Below are positions 1-8,953 of a stretch of 64,000 bases of DNA, one piece after another. Under the pieces are notes generated by a model. That model was not told where the DNA came from. It did no database searches and saw only the letters and a list, made by a program, of their open reading frames with translations. The translations under genes and the position numbers were made by a program. How positions within the stretch are numbered: the first letter of the stretch is position 1; the number at the start of each line of letters is the position of its first letter. This DNA is from Bacteroidales bacterium (GTDB lineage Bacteria; Bacteroidota; Bacteroidia; Bacteroidales; P3), in NCBI GenBank assembly GCA_017555745.1, contig JAFZFU010000060.1, positions 1 to 64,000 on the forward strand. The letters run 5' to 3'.

Positions 1-74
1 AAAATTTTAATGTTATAGAGAAACCCCGATGTACAACTGACTCTCGGTTTAAAGTAGTTTCTCTGTTTCTTTTG

Positions 75-105
75 CAAAGATACTACAAAAATAGAGGAAA
101 TGCAA
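75..105 (-). promoter_or_regulatory. Bacteroides-type promoter facing left
   Basis: On the minus strand the -7 box TATCTTTG lies at 75-82 and a -33 TTG at 103-105, with 20 bases between them. It would drive a gene beyond the left edge of the window. Confidence 0.5.
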
Positions 106-205
106 GTATGTGTATATCTTTATTTGTTAACAACTTATGAAGATATCAACTTTTATGGGACTTTTGCATCCTTCACCGACTTGCCTACAATATTAAAAAC
201 GTTAA

Positions 206-233
206 TACCGTATATATACCTATATATACGGTA
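206..233. repeat. 28-bp perfect palindrome
   Basis: Arms TACCGTATATATA and TATATATACGGTA (13 bp each) flank a CC centre. It lies in gene-free DNA more than 300 bp from sdaA. It could be an operator or a cruciform-forming site; no owner gene is visible. Confidence 0.6.
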
Positions 234-459
234 GCTATAAAAGTATGAATACTTCGCATCACAGACAATAAATCTTTTATAGAAACCATTCTGTATCAAC
301 CTGTTGATAAGTTCACGTGAAAATATGTAGTTTTATTGGTTTCGGGTAGAATAATAAGGAGGCTTTTAGGCGGCAAAAATTGTGTTTTTGGCAGTATTTT
401 GGTGTAAGTTTGCATGGTATGCAAGCAATGTTTAAAGCCGCTACTAGGACAAACAAAGA

Positions 460-498
460 GCGGTAGGCTGCCACCGAAAACTCGGGAAAACCTACCGC
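460..498 (-). terminator. Possible terminator of sdaA
   Basis: Arms GCGGTAGG (460-467) and CCTACCGC (491-498) form a perfect 8-bp stem about 50 bp past the sdaA stop. On the minus strand it is followed only by a weak T-rich stretch, so rho-independent termination is plausible but not certain. Confidence 0.4.
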
Positions 499-550
499 AT
501 CATCTATCACAAAACTTATGATTTATATCTCATGACACATAGTCGCAACC

Positions 551-1753
551 TTATTGCTCATAAAGATTAAGCAATGCCAAACCACCTTCGGCTGTTTCTT
601 TATATAAACTTGGTAAGTCCTTACCGGTTAGGTTCATAGTATCCACCACCTTATCAAAACTTATTATATGTTTTCCGTCGGACAACATCGAGTATAGGTT
701 AGCATCCAATGCACGCAAAGCGGCAAAAGCGTTACGCTCTATACATGGTATCTGCACCAATCCGCATATAGGGTCGCATGTAAGCCCGAGGTTATGCTCC
801 AACGCTATCTCGGCGGCATACTCTATCTGCTGCGGACTACCACCGAATATCTGGTTGGCGGCGGCGGCACTCATTGCACATGCCGACCCTATCTCGCCTT
901 GGCATCCCACCTCGGCACCCGATATCGACGCATTAGTCTTTATTACATTGGCAAACAGTGCGGCAGTGGCCATAGCTTTAAGTATAGCTTTATCCGAAAA
1001 CTCGTGGTTATTCTTCAAATGATAAAGCACAGCCGGCAGCACACCCGACGAGCCACATGTGGGCGCCGTTACTATAAGTCCGCCGGCAGCATTTTCTTCG
1101 GCTGTGGCCAAAGCATACGACATAACAAAACAACGGCCCTGCAACGATGGTTTATAACTGCGTGCTTTTACGTAATAGGTGGCAGCCTTGCGTTTAAGAC
1201 ATAGTCCGCCGGGTATCACACCTTCGTTTTGCAATCCCTGTTCGATGGTGTTTTGCATTATCTTCCATCTCTCATTGAGGAAATCCCATATATCTTCGCC
1301 TTCGTGGTTAACCACATATTCCCAATAAGTGAGTCCATGACGCTCTATGTATTTCAATATCTCGGTCATGGTATTGTGTTCATATATATGTTCTTGTGTA
1401 AAATGAGTGTTTTGGTCGGCAAGGTTTCCACCGCCAACGCTATATATCTCCCATTTGTCTATTACAGTCTTGTCGGCATCCAACGCCTCAAAAAGCATGG
1501 CATTGTTGTGGAAAGGCAAAAATGTTTCGGGTTTCCACACAAGTTCTACATCGCTTGGTGCCAACGAGTCTGTTATAGCCTTATCGGTAAAGTGACCTTT
1601 GCCTGTGGCTGCCAAACTGCCATAAAGGGTTACACGATACGATGCAGCCTGCGGTGTGCGACTTTTAAACTGTTCGGCGGCTTTGCGCGGTCCCATGGTA
1701 TGACTACTCGAAGGACCTAAACCTACTCTGTATATCTTCTTTATCGACTCCAT
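551..1753 (-). CDS. sdaA: L-serine ammonia-lyase (serine dehydratase), iron-sulfur type
   Basis: This enzyme deaminates L-serine to pyruvate and ammonia in the cytoplasm. The 400-residue chain carries both domains of the single-chain family: an N-terminal beta domain opening with VGLGPSSSHTMGP (residues about 10-22) and a C-terminal alpha domain with PTCGSSG, GCQGEIGSACAMSAAA and CDPICGLVQIPCIERNAF. The cysteines in these motifs bind the oxygen-sensitive 4Fe-4S cluster in characterised members. The length is slightly below the usual 400-460 residues. The start is the ATG directly before the conserved SSSHT block, and no alternative is needed. It lies 23 bases behind an unknown secreted protein transcribed in the same direction, so it may share that gene's promoter. 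Confidence 0.95.
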   Translation of the reverse strand: MESIKKIYRVGLGPSSSHTMGPRKAAEQFKSRTPQAASYRVTLYGSLAATGKGHFTDKAITDSLAPSDVELVWKPETFLPFHNNAMLFEALDADKTVIDKWEIYSVGGGNLADQNTHFTQEHIYEHNTMTEILKYIERHGLTYWEYVVNHEGEDIWDFLNERWKIMQNTIEQGLQNEGVIPGGLCLKRKAATYYVKARSYKPSLQGRCFVMSYALATAEENAAGGLIVTAPTCGSSGVLPAVLYHLKNNHEFSDKAILKAMATAALFANVIKTNASISGAEVGCQGEIGSACAMSAAAANQIFGGSPQQIEYAAEIALEHNLGLTCDPICGLVQIPCIERNAFAALRALDANLYSMLSDGKHIISFDKVVDTMNLTGKDLPSLYKETAEGGLALLNLYEQ

Positions 1754-1776
1754 ATTGTTGTTGTTGTTATTTTTAC

Positions 1777-3105
1777 TTATTGAACGTTATTGTTTACATC
1801 TGTCAGTGTGGCTCTAAACACCTCAAAATCGGGGTCATTGGATTTATACACTATATTGTAGGCATTATACAGAAGCATATAATCCAACATATTATAGTGG
1901 CCATAATCGTTTAAATGCCAAGGACAGAAAAGGGATAGCGAATGCCACGGAGCTTGCGAGTGTTCTGTTCCATCGGCAGTGCGAAGGCGGAAACCACCTT
2001 CGTCGGGTGCCGACTGCAAATAACGTTCGTATACTTGCGGTGCTATGGGGTCGTTGCCTTCATAGCCATGCAATATGGCAGCTATAAGCGGAAGATGTGG
2101 AAATACGAATTCTTGTTCCAAATCGGGACGCATATCGGCTATCTTTTCGCCTTGTATCTTCATCCAATCGTATATATTGTCGGCACCACGCCCCCAGTCG
2201 TTGCCCACCACCGAGCAACAGTATATACCATACCATACGAAGTTGCCTTTTTTGCGCATCAGGCAGTTGTTTTGCATAAAACGCCATACCATACGCCACA
2301 AACCGTTGTCGAACTTTCCAAAGTGCAAATCCTCGTTGGTAATATACTCCGCAGCAAGGGCATGGCCATGTTGCAACCATTGGATATCGCCACTCTTTTG
2401 CACCAACTGTCCGGTAGTGGGGTTTATAATCTCCCAACTCTTGTTACCTTTTTGGTCTTGGCTCTGCATACACTTAACAAAACTGCGTGCCAAATCGGTT
2501 ACATCGTTACGCAAAGGCTCGTCGTCGACAAGTTTAACCACCAACGCAAAACCAAGATAACAGGCCCATATCTGGTCCTGACTTGGAGTATTACTTAAAG
2601 TGGTGGTATCGCCCAATCGCGACTTATAATCACTATTAATTATATCCACATTCATGGCAGTGTTTAAATCGGCAGGCACATCGTCGCGGAGGAAAAAGCC
2701 ATTCAAAGTGTCTTTGCCATTCCAATAACTTTCGGCATGCTCGTCTAAACGTTTTAGTGAAGCCACCGCCCAACGCAACTCCTGCAATGTGGAATCGGTA
2801 GGACGACCTTGCAACTGCAAACTACGATACTCCAAAGCCAACATGGCAATGTAGTGTCCCTGCCACCAAGTGGCATCGGCCCAATAGGCAGTAGTTCTGC
2901 CTTTGGCATCTACTTGGATAAGTTCGACAGGCAAGTGTGACCCTCTTACAGTGGCATCTTGCGTATAATACATAAAGCGTTGCTTTAACTGGGTTCGGTA
3001 ATGATTATACTTTTCGTCAGCACTCATAGTCGATTGCGAAAACAACGACAACACCGATGTTGTCATTGCCAAAAGAAATACTATATGCTTTGTTTTCATA
3101 TACAA
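1777..3105 (-). CDS. Secreted protein of unknown function, alpha-toroid glycosidase-like
   Basis: A 442-residue protein with a Sec signal peptide (about residues 3-25, ending near LFSQS), so it is probably periplasmic. The second ATG (codon 3, MKTKHI) is an equally good start. The mature part is rich in Trp and aromatic residues, with repeated helix-like segments such as WWQGHYIAMLALEYR and WACYLGFALVV. This resembles the alpha/alpha-toroid fold of many glycoside hydrolases and polysaccharide lyases, but I do not recognise catalytic residues or a named family. A good Bacteroides promoter precedes it. The 23-base gap to sdaA downstream suggests co-transcription, but no functional link is evident. 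Confidence 0.7.
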   Translation of the reverse strand: MYMKTKHIVFLLAMTTSVLSLFSQSTMSADEKYNHYRTQLKQRFMYYTQDATVRGSHLPVELIQVDAKGRTTAYWADATWWQGHYIAMLALEYRSLQLQGRPTDSTLQELRWAVASLKRLDEHAESYWNGKDTLNGFFLRDDVPADLNTAMNVDIINSDYKSRLGDTTTLSNTPSQDQIWACYLGFALVVKLVDDEPLRNDVTDLARSFVKCMQSQDQKGNKSWEIINPTTGQLVQKSGDIQWLQHGHALAAEYITNEDLHFGKFDNGLWRMVWRFMQNNCLMRKKGNFVWYGIYCCSVVGNDWGRGADNIYDWMKIQGEKIADMRPDLEQEFVFPHLPLIAAILHGYEGNDPIAPQVYERYLQSAPDEGGFRLRTADGTEHSQAPWHSLSLFCPWHLNDYGHYNMLDYMLLYNAYNIVYKSNDPDFEVFRATLTDVNNNVQ

Positions 3106-3137
3106 TACGTTTTATATTAGATTTTGATTTAGCAATG

Positions 3138-3168
3138 CAAAGGTACAAACTTTTCGGATAATATACAA
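3138..3168 (-). promoter_or_regulatory. Promoter of the secreted protein (and probably sdaA)
   Basis: Minus-strand -7 box TACCTTTG at 3138-3145 and -33 CTTG at 3166-3169, with 20 bases between. It lies about 33 bp upstream of the start codon. Confidence 0.6.
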
Positions 3169-3213
3169 GGGAGCAAGCAACTATGCTGCTTTAGCTACAT
3201 CCGGTAGGCGGAT

Positions 3214-4176
3214 TTATAGTTTAGGTGAGGATATTCTATCGGCCTTGGAGAGTATTTCTATTATCATACGCTGCGTATCACACAAATCTTCCGACAAGAG
3301 CACTTCTCTCCTATCTTCGTCGCTTAAATCGAAGTTTTGGGCAAAATACTGCCAATATTCTTTGATCTTCCTCAGTTTTGAAAGGTCGGGAACATTTCGG
3401 GCATTAATCTCGTCGAACAATGTGTTTACAAACTCGACATAGCTTTTATTGTAGTTGCATACAGTTTGTCCTTTTATCTCGAGTGGCAAAAGAGGGTTAA
3501 GCACAGCTCCACGCCCTATCATCACATCGGACATAGTTGGAAACAACCGCTGTATTTCGGCATAATCGGCCACGCTAAATATATCGCCGTTAAAGATTAT
3601 CTTGTGCTTGATATCGGCAATGGCTTTGGCAAAGACATCTAAAAACAAATCGCCCTCGTACATCTGCAAGCCTATTCGTGGATGTATAACAACACTGGCA
3701 AGCGGATATCGATTAAACACCGAAACGAGATTGAACACCTCATCTGGACTATAATATCCTAACCTTATTTTCAAGGAAATACGTGTAGACACATTAGGCA
3801 ATACTTTAGATAAGATATTATCCACCATATCGGGATATGGCAGCAGGCCCGAGCCTCGTTTTTTGTGAGCCACCTTTGTTACGGGACACCCCATATTCCA
3901 ATTTACCTCATCGTAGCCAATCTCGCCAAGACGGTTTGCCATCTCGATAAACTGAGGTATTTCGTTCCCCAATATCTGTGGTATAAGCGGCAACGATTGG
4001 GCATTATATTCGGGCAATACATCTTTTATCTTCTTATAAGCATTGGCTAAGGTGCCATGGGTTAAAGATATAAACGGACTTATGGCCATATCGATACCCG
4101 ATAGGCCAAACACTTTGTAATAAGCCTTACGAAAAGTTATCTCGGTGAGGCCTTGCATTGGTGCCAAATATATCAT
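3214..4176 (-). CDS. tRNA-dihydrouridine synthase family protein
   Basis: FMN enzyme that reduces specific uridines of tRNA to dihydrouridine. The 320-residue chain begins with the FMN-binding APMQG motif (residues 5-9). It contains the active-site block NWNMGCPVTKVAHKKRGSGLL with the general-acid Cys97, followed by the TIM-barrel signatures ISLKIRLGY, VVIHPRIG, IIFNGDI and MIGRGAVLNP. Its length fits the Dus family (about 310-330 residues). I cannot assign the DusA, B or C subtype. It is the last gene of the run from mlaE; the gap from the ABC permease is 16 bases. Confidence 0.92.
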   Translation of the reverse strand: MIYLAPMQGLTEITFRKAYYKVFGLSGIDMAISPFISLTHGTLANAYKKIKDVLPEYNAQSLPLIPQILGNEIPQFIEMANRLGEIGYDEVNWNMGCPVTKVAHKKRGSGLLPYPDMVDNILSKVLPNVSTRISLKIRLGYYSPDEVFNLVSVFNRYPLASVVIHPRIGLQMYEGDLFLDVFAKAIADIKHKIIFNGDIFSVADYAEIQRLFPTMSDVMIGRGAVLNPLLPLEIKGQTVCNYNKSYVEFVNTLFDEINARNVPDLSKLRKIKEYWQYFAQNFDLSDEDRREVLLSEDLCDTQRMIIEILSKADRISSPKL

Positions 4177-4192
4177 AACGGGAGATATTACA

Positions 4193-5512
4193 TCAATACT
4201 TCAACCACTTCCACAACTCTTTATAGGTTATCTTTTTGCCATACATCAATATACCGGTACGATATATTTTTGCGGCCAGCCATGTGCAAACCACAAACGA
4301 TATCAGCAACAAAGCCATCGAAAGCCATACCTGCCATATAGGCAAACCAAAAGGCACACGCAACATCATGGCCACCGGCGAGGTAAAAGGTATGATGGAA
4401 AGCCATTGCGCCAATACGCCGTTTGGCGAGTTAATTATCATTGGCGAAAGCACTATACTTATTATCAAAGGTATGGTAAGCGGCAGTATAAACTGCTGCG
4501 AGTCGGCCTCGTTTTCGGTAATGGCACCCACTGCGGCAAACAACGAAGCATATAACAAATATCCCAACACAAAGAAGAAGAAGAATATGGTTAGTATAAC
4601 CTTAAAGTCTATAGCCAATAACCCTTGAATGATTTCGGGTAATTGATCGACCACTGTTTGCGATGCTTCTTTGGCTACCTGAGTGTCGGTGGTAACAATA
4701 TTCTTTATATTTTGGGCTTGCGATATTTGAGCGAACATATCGGCATTGGTAACATTAACCACTGTTATGGCCCCCACCGAAAGCACAATCCATAGTGCAA
4801 ACTGGGTAAGCCCCACAGCCGCTATGCCCACTATCTTGCCCATCATAAGCTGAAACGGACGCAACGACGACACCATTACTTCTATTATTCTGTTGTTCTT
4901 CTCCTCTATCACGCCCCTCATTACCTGCGAGCCAAACATAAATATCACAAAGTATATAAGCAATGCCAACACCAATCCCAATGCAGTCTTTATCTCCAAG
5001 AAATCAGCACGACCTGTTTCCAAATCCTTGGTATGAAGATGCATTGTGGCATTGTTTATCATCTCGTAGTCCTCTTTGGATATCTGGTGCACCTCGAGTA
5101 AGATATTATTCTTAAGTATCCGTTGCAACTGCGTTTCGATATTGGTCTTTACAATAACATTGGGCGAATTGGAATAATAATACAAATAAGCATCGGAAGG
5201 AATACGTGTTTCGGTTTTGGGTATATAAACTATGGCTGAGTAATCGTCGTTTTGGGTAAGCAGGAATTTAGCCTCATCGATATCGGTTTTATGATGATAC
5301 TTTACCTCATCGTCGGTGCGAAATTTACCAAACAACGATGTTTCGTCGACAACGATAATATTGGTTCTTTCCAACGAGTTCATCGACAAATAGATTGGCA
5401 CCACATACAATGCCACCAACATTATAGGCACCAACAATGTGGCTACCCAAAATGTTTTTTTTCTAACACGAGTAAGATACTCGCGTTGTATAACCAGCCA
5501 TATCTTCTTCAT
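4193..5512 (-). CDS. ABC-2 type transporter permease
   Basis: Inner-membrane permease of 439 residues. It has one N-terminal membrane helix (about 18-42), a large extracytoplasmic domain (about 45-190), and a cluster of five or six C-terminal helices starting at LALLIYFVIFMFGSQVM. This topology is typical of the NatB/YhaP-like ABC-2 family, whose substrates include sodium or drugs. The second half contains the family-typical block GVIEEKNNRIIEVMVSS. No dedicated ATPase lies next to it; the nearby ATPase belongs to MlaE. It follows the AMP nucleosidase gene by 30 bases in a probable operon. The substrate cannot be read from sequence. Confidence 0.85.
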   Translation of the reverse strand: MKKIWLVIQREYLTRVRKKTFWVATLLVPIMLVALYVVPIYLSMNSLERTNIIVVDETSLFGKFRTDDEVKYHHKTDIDEAKFLLTQNDDYSAIVYIPKTETRIPSDAYLYYYSNSPNVIVKTNIETQLQRILKNNILLEVHQISKEDYEMINNATMHLHTKDLETGRADFLEIKTALGLVLALLIYFVIFMFGSQVMRGVIEEKNNRIIEVMVSSLRPFQLMMGKIVGIAAVGLTQFALWIVLSVGAITVVNVTNADMFAQISQAQNIKNIVTTDTQVAKEASQTVVDQLPEIIQGLLAIDFKVILTIFFFFFVLGYLLYASLFAAVGAITENEADSQQFILPLTIPLIISIVLSPMIINSPNGVLAQWLSIIPFTSPVAMMLRVPFGLPIWQVWLSMALLLISFVVCTWLAAKIYRTGILMYGKKITYKELWKWLKY

Positions 5513-5542
5513 ATCTACACCTCATTAATAATTGCCCATATA

Positions 5543-6319
5543 TCAATCAAACCTCAAATGCTTGATGGGCGTATTGCTTTTGCTCAACTTCATCATGGTT
5601 GTAAGCCCAATCTCGAAGTGAGTGTTCACGTACTTTGTAGTAACTAAATTGTCGCTTTTTTCGGTTTTTATACCGGTCGAAATCATCGGTTGGTCGCTTA
5701 CCAATAGCAAAGCACCACAAGGAATACGATTGGCGAAACCTACGGTAAACAATGTTGCAGTCTCCATATCTATAGCCAAACAACGTATTTTCTTCAAGTA
5801 ATCCTTGAAGTCCTCGTCGTATTCCCATACCCTTCGGTTGGTGCTATAAACGGTACCAGTCCAATAGTCCTCTTTGTAGTCGTTAATCACAGCCGACAAT
5901 TCTTGTTGGAGGGTAAAAGCAGGCAACGCCGGCACTTCGGGTGGAAAATAGTCGTTCGAAGTCCCCTCTCCTCTTATGGCTGCTATGGGCAACACATAAT
6001 CGCCAAGGTCCGAAATATTTTTCAAGCCGCCACATTTACCCAAAAAGAGTACCGCTTTAGGCATAATGGCAGTAAGCAAGTCCATTATAGTAGCGGCATT
6101 AGGGCTGCCCATACCAAAGTTTATCAGCGTTATATTGCCATAGGTTACCGATGGCATTGCTTTGTTTTTTCCCATTATCTCTACACCAAACTTTTCGGAA
6201 AAGAGATTAAGGTAATGTCCGAAATTGGTCAATAATATGTATTCACCAAACTCTTCCAATGGCGTACCGGTATATCGTGGAAGCCAGTCTTTTACTATTT
6301 CGTTTTTTGTCTTACTCAT
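5543..6319 (-). CDS. amn: AMP nucleosidase
   Basis: Hydrolyses AMP to adenine and ribose 5-phosphate. At 258 residues this is the short form found in Bacteroidota, lacking the N-terminal regulatory domain of the E. coli enzyme (about 480 residues). Nucleoside-phosphorylase-fold features are visible: ITLINFGMGSPNAATIMDLL for phosphoribosyl binding, FLGKCGGL, the acidic AIDMETATLF block that positions the ribose, and LLVSDQPM near the C terminus. The start ATG overlaps the mlaF stop by four bases (ATGA), which suggests translational coupling. A purine-salvage enzyme inside a lipid-transport operon is odd and may only reflect operon packing. Confidence 0.9.
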   Translation of the reverse strand: MSKTKNEIVKDWLPRYTGTPLEEFGEYILLTNFGHYLNLFSEKFGVEIMGKNKAMPSVTYGNITLINFGMGSPNAATIMDLLTAIMPKAVLFLGKCGGLKNISDLGDYVLPIAAIRGEGTSNDYFPPEVPALPAFTLQQELSAVINDYKEDYWTGTVYSTNRRVWEYDEDFKDYLKKIRCLAIDMETATLFTVGFANRIPCGALLLVSDQPMISTGIKTEKSDNLVTTKYVNTHFEIGLTTMMKLSKSNTPIKHLRFD

Positions 6320-7086
6320 TTCACTGTTTTTTCTAATACCGAAGCTTTCAAAAGTTTTGTAAGCTCGTTGTTAAACATAAAGTCATTAAGCTCCTGATTG
6401 GTGGTATTGGTTATCTCGTTTCTAGTACCTTCCCACCATAGGTTGCCTTGATGAATAAATATAATATGTTCACCGATACCCATCACCGAATTCATATCGT
6501 GAGTATTCACTACTGTGGTAATATTATATTCTTCGGTAATCTCTTTTATAAGATTATCGATAAGTATCGAGGTTTGCGGGTCGAGGCCAGAGTTTGGCTC
6601 GTCGCAAAATAAATATTTTGGATTGGTAACGATGGCCCGTGCAATAGCCACACGCTTACGCATACCGCCACTAAGCTCCGATGTGGTAAAGGTGTGTACA
6701 TTGCCAAGATTGACTCTATCCAAACAAAAGTCCACTCTCTTATCCATCTCGCCGGCCGTCATATTTGTAAACATACGCAACGGGAAACGCACATTGTCGG
6801 CAACATTCATCGAATCGAACAACGCTCCATTCTGAAACACCATACCTATACTTTCTCTAAGCAAATGGCGTTCCTTCTTACTCATCGACACCATATCTTT
6901 GCCATCAAAGAGTATTTGTCCGCTATTTATGGTTTCCAAGCCCACCATAGTTTTCATTAACACCGTTTTGCCACTTCCACTACGACCTATGGTAAGATTG
7001 GTTTTACCGGTTTCGAACACAGCATTAATGTTGTTCAACACCGTTTTATCGCCAAACGACTTATATAATTTCTTTATCTCAATCAT
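6316..7086 (-). CDS. mlaF: MlaF-like ABC transporter ATP-binding protein
   Basis: ATPase of an MCE-type phospholipid transporter that keeps outer-membrane lipid asymmetry. The 256 residues contain the Walker A motif GRSGSGKT (34-41), ABC signature LSGGMRKRVAIARAI, Walker B YLFCDEPNSGLDP and the switch histidine in NTHD. The S-G-G-M-R-K-R-V-A form of the signature is typical of MlaF relatives. The start ATG shares its A with the mlaE stop TGA, and the end overlaps amn by four bases. The MlaD-type MCE subunit that normally follows is absent here and must be encoded elsewhere. Confidence 0.9.
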   Translation of the reverse strand: MIEIKKLYKSFGDKTVLNNINAVFETGKTNLTIGRSGSGKTVLMKTMVGLETINSGQILFDGKDMVSMSKKERHLLRESIGMVFQNGALFDSMNVADNVRFPLRMFTNMTAGEMDKRVDFCLDRVNLGNVHTFTTSELSGGMRKRVAIARAIVTNPKYLFCDEPNSGLDPQTSILIDNLIKEITEEYNITTVVNTHDMNSVMGIGEHIIFIHQGNLWWEGTRNEITNTTNQELNDFMFNNELTKLLKASVLEKTVK

Positions 7087-7823
7087 CAGAGTAATAAATT
7101 AGTTATTATAAGATTAGCAACTATAAGAGTAATACAACTTTCGACCACAGCCTTTGTACTCGAACGGCCCACCTCCAACGCTCCACCTTTGACGGTGTAT
7201 CCCCTATATGCCGGTATCGACGATATGATAAAACTATACACCAAACCCTTAACCAAACTAATGATCAAAGATTTATTGGTATAGTCGAGTTGAAGGCCAT
7301 CTATAAAGTCATACGACGATATTACCCCTGTTAAGGTACCTGCCAACCAACCGCCGGTAAGAGCCAAAAATATACTTACCACGATAACTACCGGACTAAA
7401 CAACACACATGCTATTATCTTGGGCAATATAAGATACGAAGCACTGTTTACCCCCATTACATCTAAGGCATCTATCTGTTCGGTAATACGCATAGTGCCT
7501 ATCTCCGAGGCTATATGACTACCTATCTTGCCAGCCAATACAAGATTTATCATAGTGGGAGCAAATTCGAGCATTATACCCTCGCGCGAAGAAAAACCTG
7601 TTATCCATCGCGGATAAATAGGATTGCTAAGATTAGCCGCCAATTGTATTACTATTGCGGCACCCACAAATATGCTTATAACAGCAATAATAGGCAGCGA
7701 ATCCAAGCTCAAAACCCTTAATTCAAAAAGCACTTTCTTGCGATATAAACGAGGATTTTCGGGCAGATGAAACACATTTTTCAACAATATTAAGTACGAT
7801 CCTATCTCGCTAAATATTTTCAT
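7086..7823 (-). CDS. mlaE: MlaE-like ABC transporter permease
   Basis: Inner-membrane permease partner of MlaF. The 245 residues show about five hydrophobic segments and the MlaE family landmarks: an N-terminal interfacial helix, LPIIAVISIFVGAAIVIQ, EFAPTMINLVLAGKIGSHIASEIGTMRITEQIDAL and the closing region beginning SFIISSIPAYRGY. The EIGTMR-EQIDAL block contacts the ATPase in known structures. It is the first gene of a tight leftward run (mlaE, mlaF, amn, permease, dus), with a promoter 54-61 bp upstream. The length matches the family (about 240-260). Confidence 0.92.
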   Translation of the reverse strand: MKIFSEIGSYLILLKNVFHLPENPRLYRKKVLFELRVLSLDSLPIIAVISIFVGAAIVIQLAANLSNPIYPRWITGFSSREGIMLEFAPTMINLVLAGKIGSHIASEIGTMRITEQIDALDVMGVNSASYLILPKIIACVLFSPVVIVVSIFLALTGGWLAGTLTGVISSYDFIDGLQLDYTNKSLIISLVKGLVYSFIISSIPAYRGYTVKGGALEVGRSSTKAVVESCITLIVANLIITNLLL

Positions 7824-7876
7824 AAGTTACAACCATTTACGATGTTATAATCTGTATCTATATAGTTTTACGTGTG

Positions 7877-7907
7877 CAAAGGTACACTTTTTTATTCAAA
7901 TGAACAA
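7877..7907 (-). promoter_or_regulatory. Promoter of the mlaE operon
   Basis: Minus-strand -7 box TACCTTTG at 7877-7884 with a -33 TTG at 7905-7907, 20 bases apart. It is back-to-back with the era promoter; their -7 boxes are only 43 bp apart. Confidence 0.7.
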
Positions 7908-7927
7908 TCTATATTGAAAAAAATTTG

Positions 7928-7935
7928 TACCTTTG
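7928..7935 (+). promoter_or_regulatory. Promoter -7 box of era
   Basis: TACCTTTG at 7928-7935 fits the -7 consensus, but no TTG is found at the expected -33 position, which overlaps the mlaE -33 element. The box covers the TTG codon at 7933, so that codon cannot be the era start. The next ATG, at 7969, is chosen. Confidence 0.65.
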
Positions 7936-7968
7936 CAACGAATTATCTCATACAAAGTTTTATCACTA

Positions 7969-8859
7969 ATGGAAGAAAACAAACGTCATAAAGCAGGGTT
8001 TGTAAACATAATAGGAAACCCAAATGTAGGAAAAAGCACATTGATGAACGCCCTTGTAGGCGAAAAGTTGTCTATAATAACATCTAAAAGCCAAACCACA
8101 CGCCACCGCATAATGGGTATAGTTAACGGCGAAGACTTTCAGATAGTTTACTCCGACACCCCGGGCATAGTAAATCCGCACTACAAACTACACGAAAGCA
8201 TGATGACTTTCGTAGACTCGGCCATCAAAGATGCCGACCTTTTTCTGTTGGTTACCGAAGTGGGCGAGACATTCAAACGCCAAGAAGTATTGCAAAAGAT
8301 AATATTGTCGAATATACCGATTATCTTAGTGATAAATAAAATAGACCTAAGTAATCAAAATATGGTTGCCGACAAAATTGCCTATTGGCAAAACCAAATA
8401 CCCAATGCGTATATAATACCGGCATCGGCCACCGAACGTTTCAATGTTGATGCCATATTCGAAAAGATATTGGAGCTTTTGCCCGACAATCCTCCTTACT
8501 TCCCTAAAGATGAACTTACCGACAAAAGTATGAGATTCTTTGTAAGCGAGATACTACGCGAAAAGATATTGCTTTACTATCAAAAAGAAATACCCTATAG
8601 CACCGAAGTTGTTGTTGAGTCGTATCAAGAGTGCGAAGACATAGACAGAATTTCGGTTATAATATACGTAGAACGCGAAAGCCAAAAAGGTATAATTATA
8701 GGACATCAAGGCAAGTCGCTGAAAAAGATAGGCACCGAAGCACGAAAAGACATAGAAGAGTTTACCGGCCGAAAGTGTTTCTTAAACATGCAAGTAAAAG
8801 TGCTTAAAGATTGGCGAAACAGCGACAAAGCGCTAAAACACTTCGGATACGAACAATAG
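7969..8859 (+). CDS. era: GTPase Era, ribosome assembly factor
   Basis: Essential Ras-like GTPase that binds the 3' end of 16S rRNA and helps 30S maturation. From the ATG at 7969 it has 296 residues, the normal family length. Visible are G1 GNPNVGKST (16-24), G3 DTPG, G4 NKID and the SA motif PASA. A C-terminal KH domain carries GHQGKSLKKIG and ends with the conserved CFLNMQVKVLKDWR. An in-frame TTG at 7933 would add 12 residues but sits inside the promoter -7 box, so it is rejected as a start. A strong terminator follows. Confidence 0.96.
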   Translation: MEENKRHKAGFVNIIGNPNVGKSTLMNALVGEKLSIITSKSQTTRHRIMGIVNGEDFQIVYSDTPGIVNPHYKLHESMMTFVDSAIKDADLFLLVTEVGETFKRQEVLQKIILSNIPIILVINKIDLSNQNMVADKIAYWQNQIPNAYIIPASATERFNVDAIFEKILELLPDNPPYFPKDELTDKSMRFFVSEILREKILLYYQKEIPYSTEVVVESYQECEDIDRISVIIYVERESQKGIIIGHQGKSLKKIGTEARKDIEEFTGRKCFLNMQVKVLKDWRNSDKALKHFGYEQ

Positions 8860-8882
8860 TTGACTATAGTAATTCAATAATG

Positions 8883-8928
8883 AAAGAAGTAGATACCAAC
8901 GTACAGATGATGTCTACTTCTTTTTTTT
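8883..8928 (+). terminator. Terminator of era
   Basis: Arms AAAGAAGTAGA (8883-8893) and TCTACTTCTTT (8913-8923) form an 11-bp stem running into a T tract. It may also serve the convergent gene on the right. Confidence 0.8.
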
Positions 8929-8953
8929 ATTATAATGAGTTTATGTCGCTACC

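Larger units (their letters stand above)
1..550. other. Gene-free left edge
   Basis: No convincing gene is seen. The stretch holds a leftward promoter-like box at 75-82, a 28-bp perfect palindrome at 206-233, a 10-bp palindrome resembling the parS core at 312-321, and a hairpin at 460-498 that may end sdaA transcription. These are listed separately. Confidence 0.6.

Noticed and set aside
313-510. 65-codon minus-strand open frame right of the left edge
   Set aside because: No ribosome-site or promoter context and no recognisable protein; its 3' part covers the hairpin region downstream of sdaA.
7933-7968. TTG as start codon of era
   Set aside because: The TTG is part of the promoter -7 box (7928-7935), so it would lie upstream of the transcript start. 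The ATG at 7969 gives the normal family N terminus.
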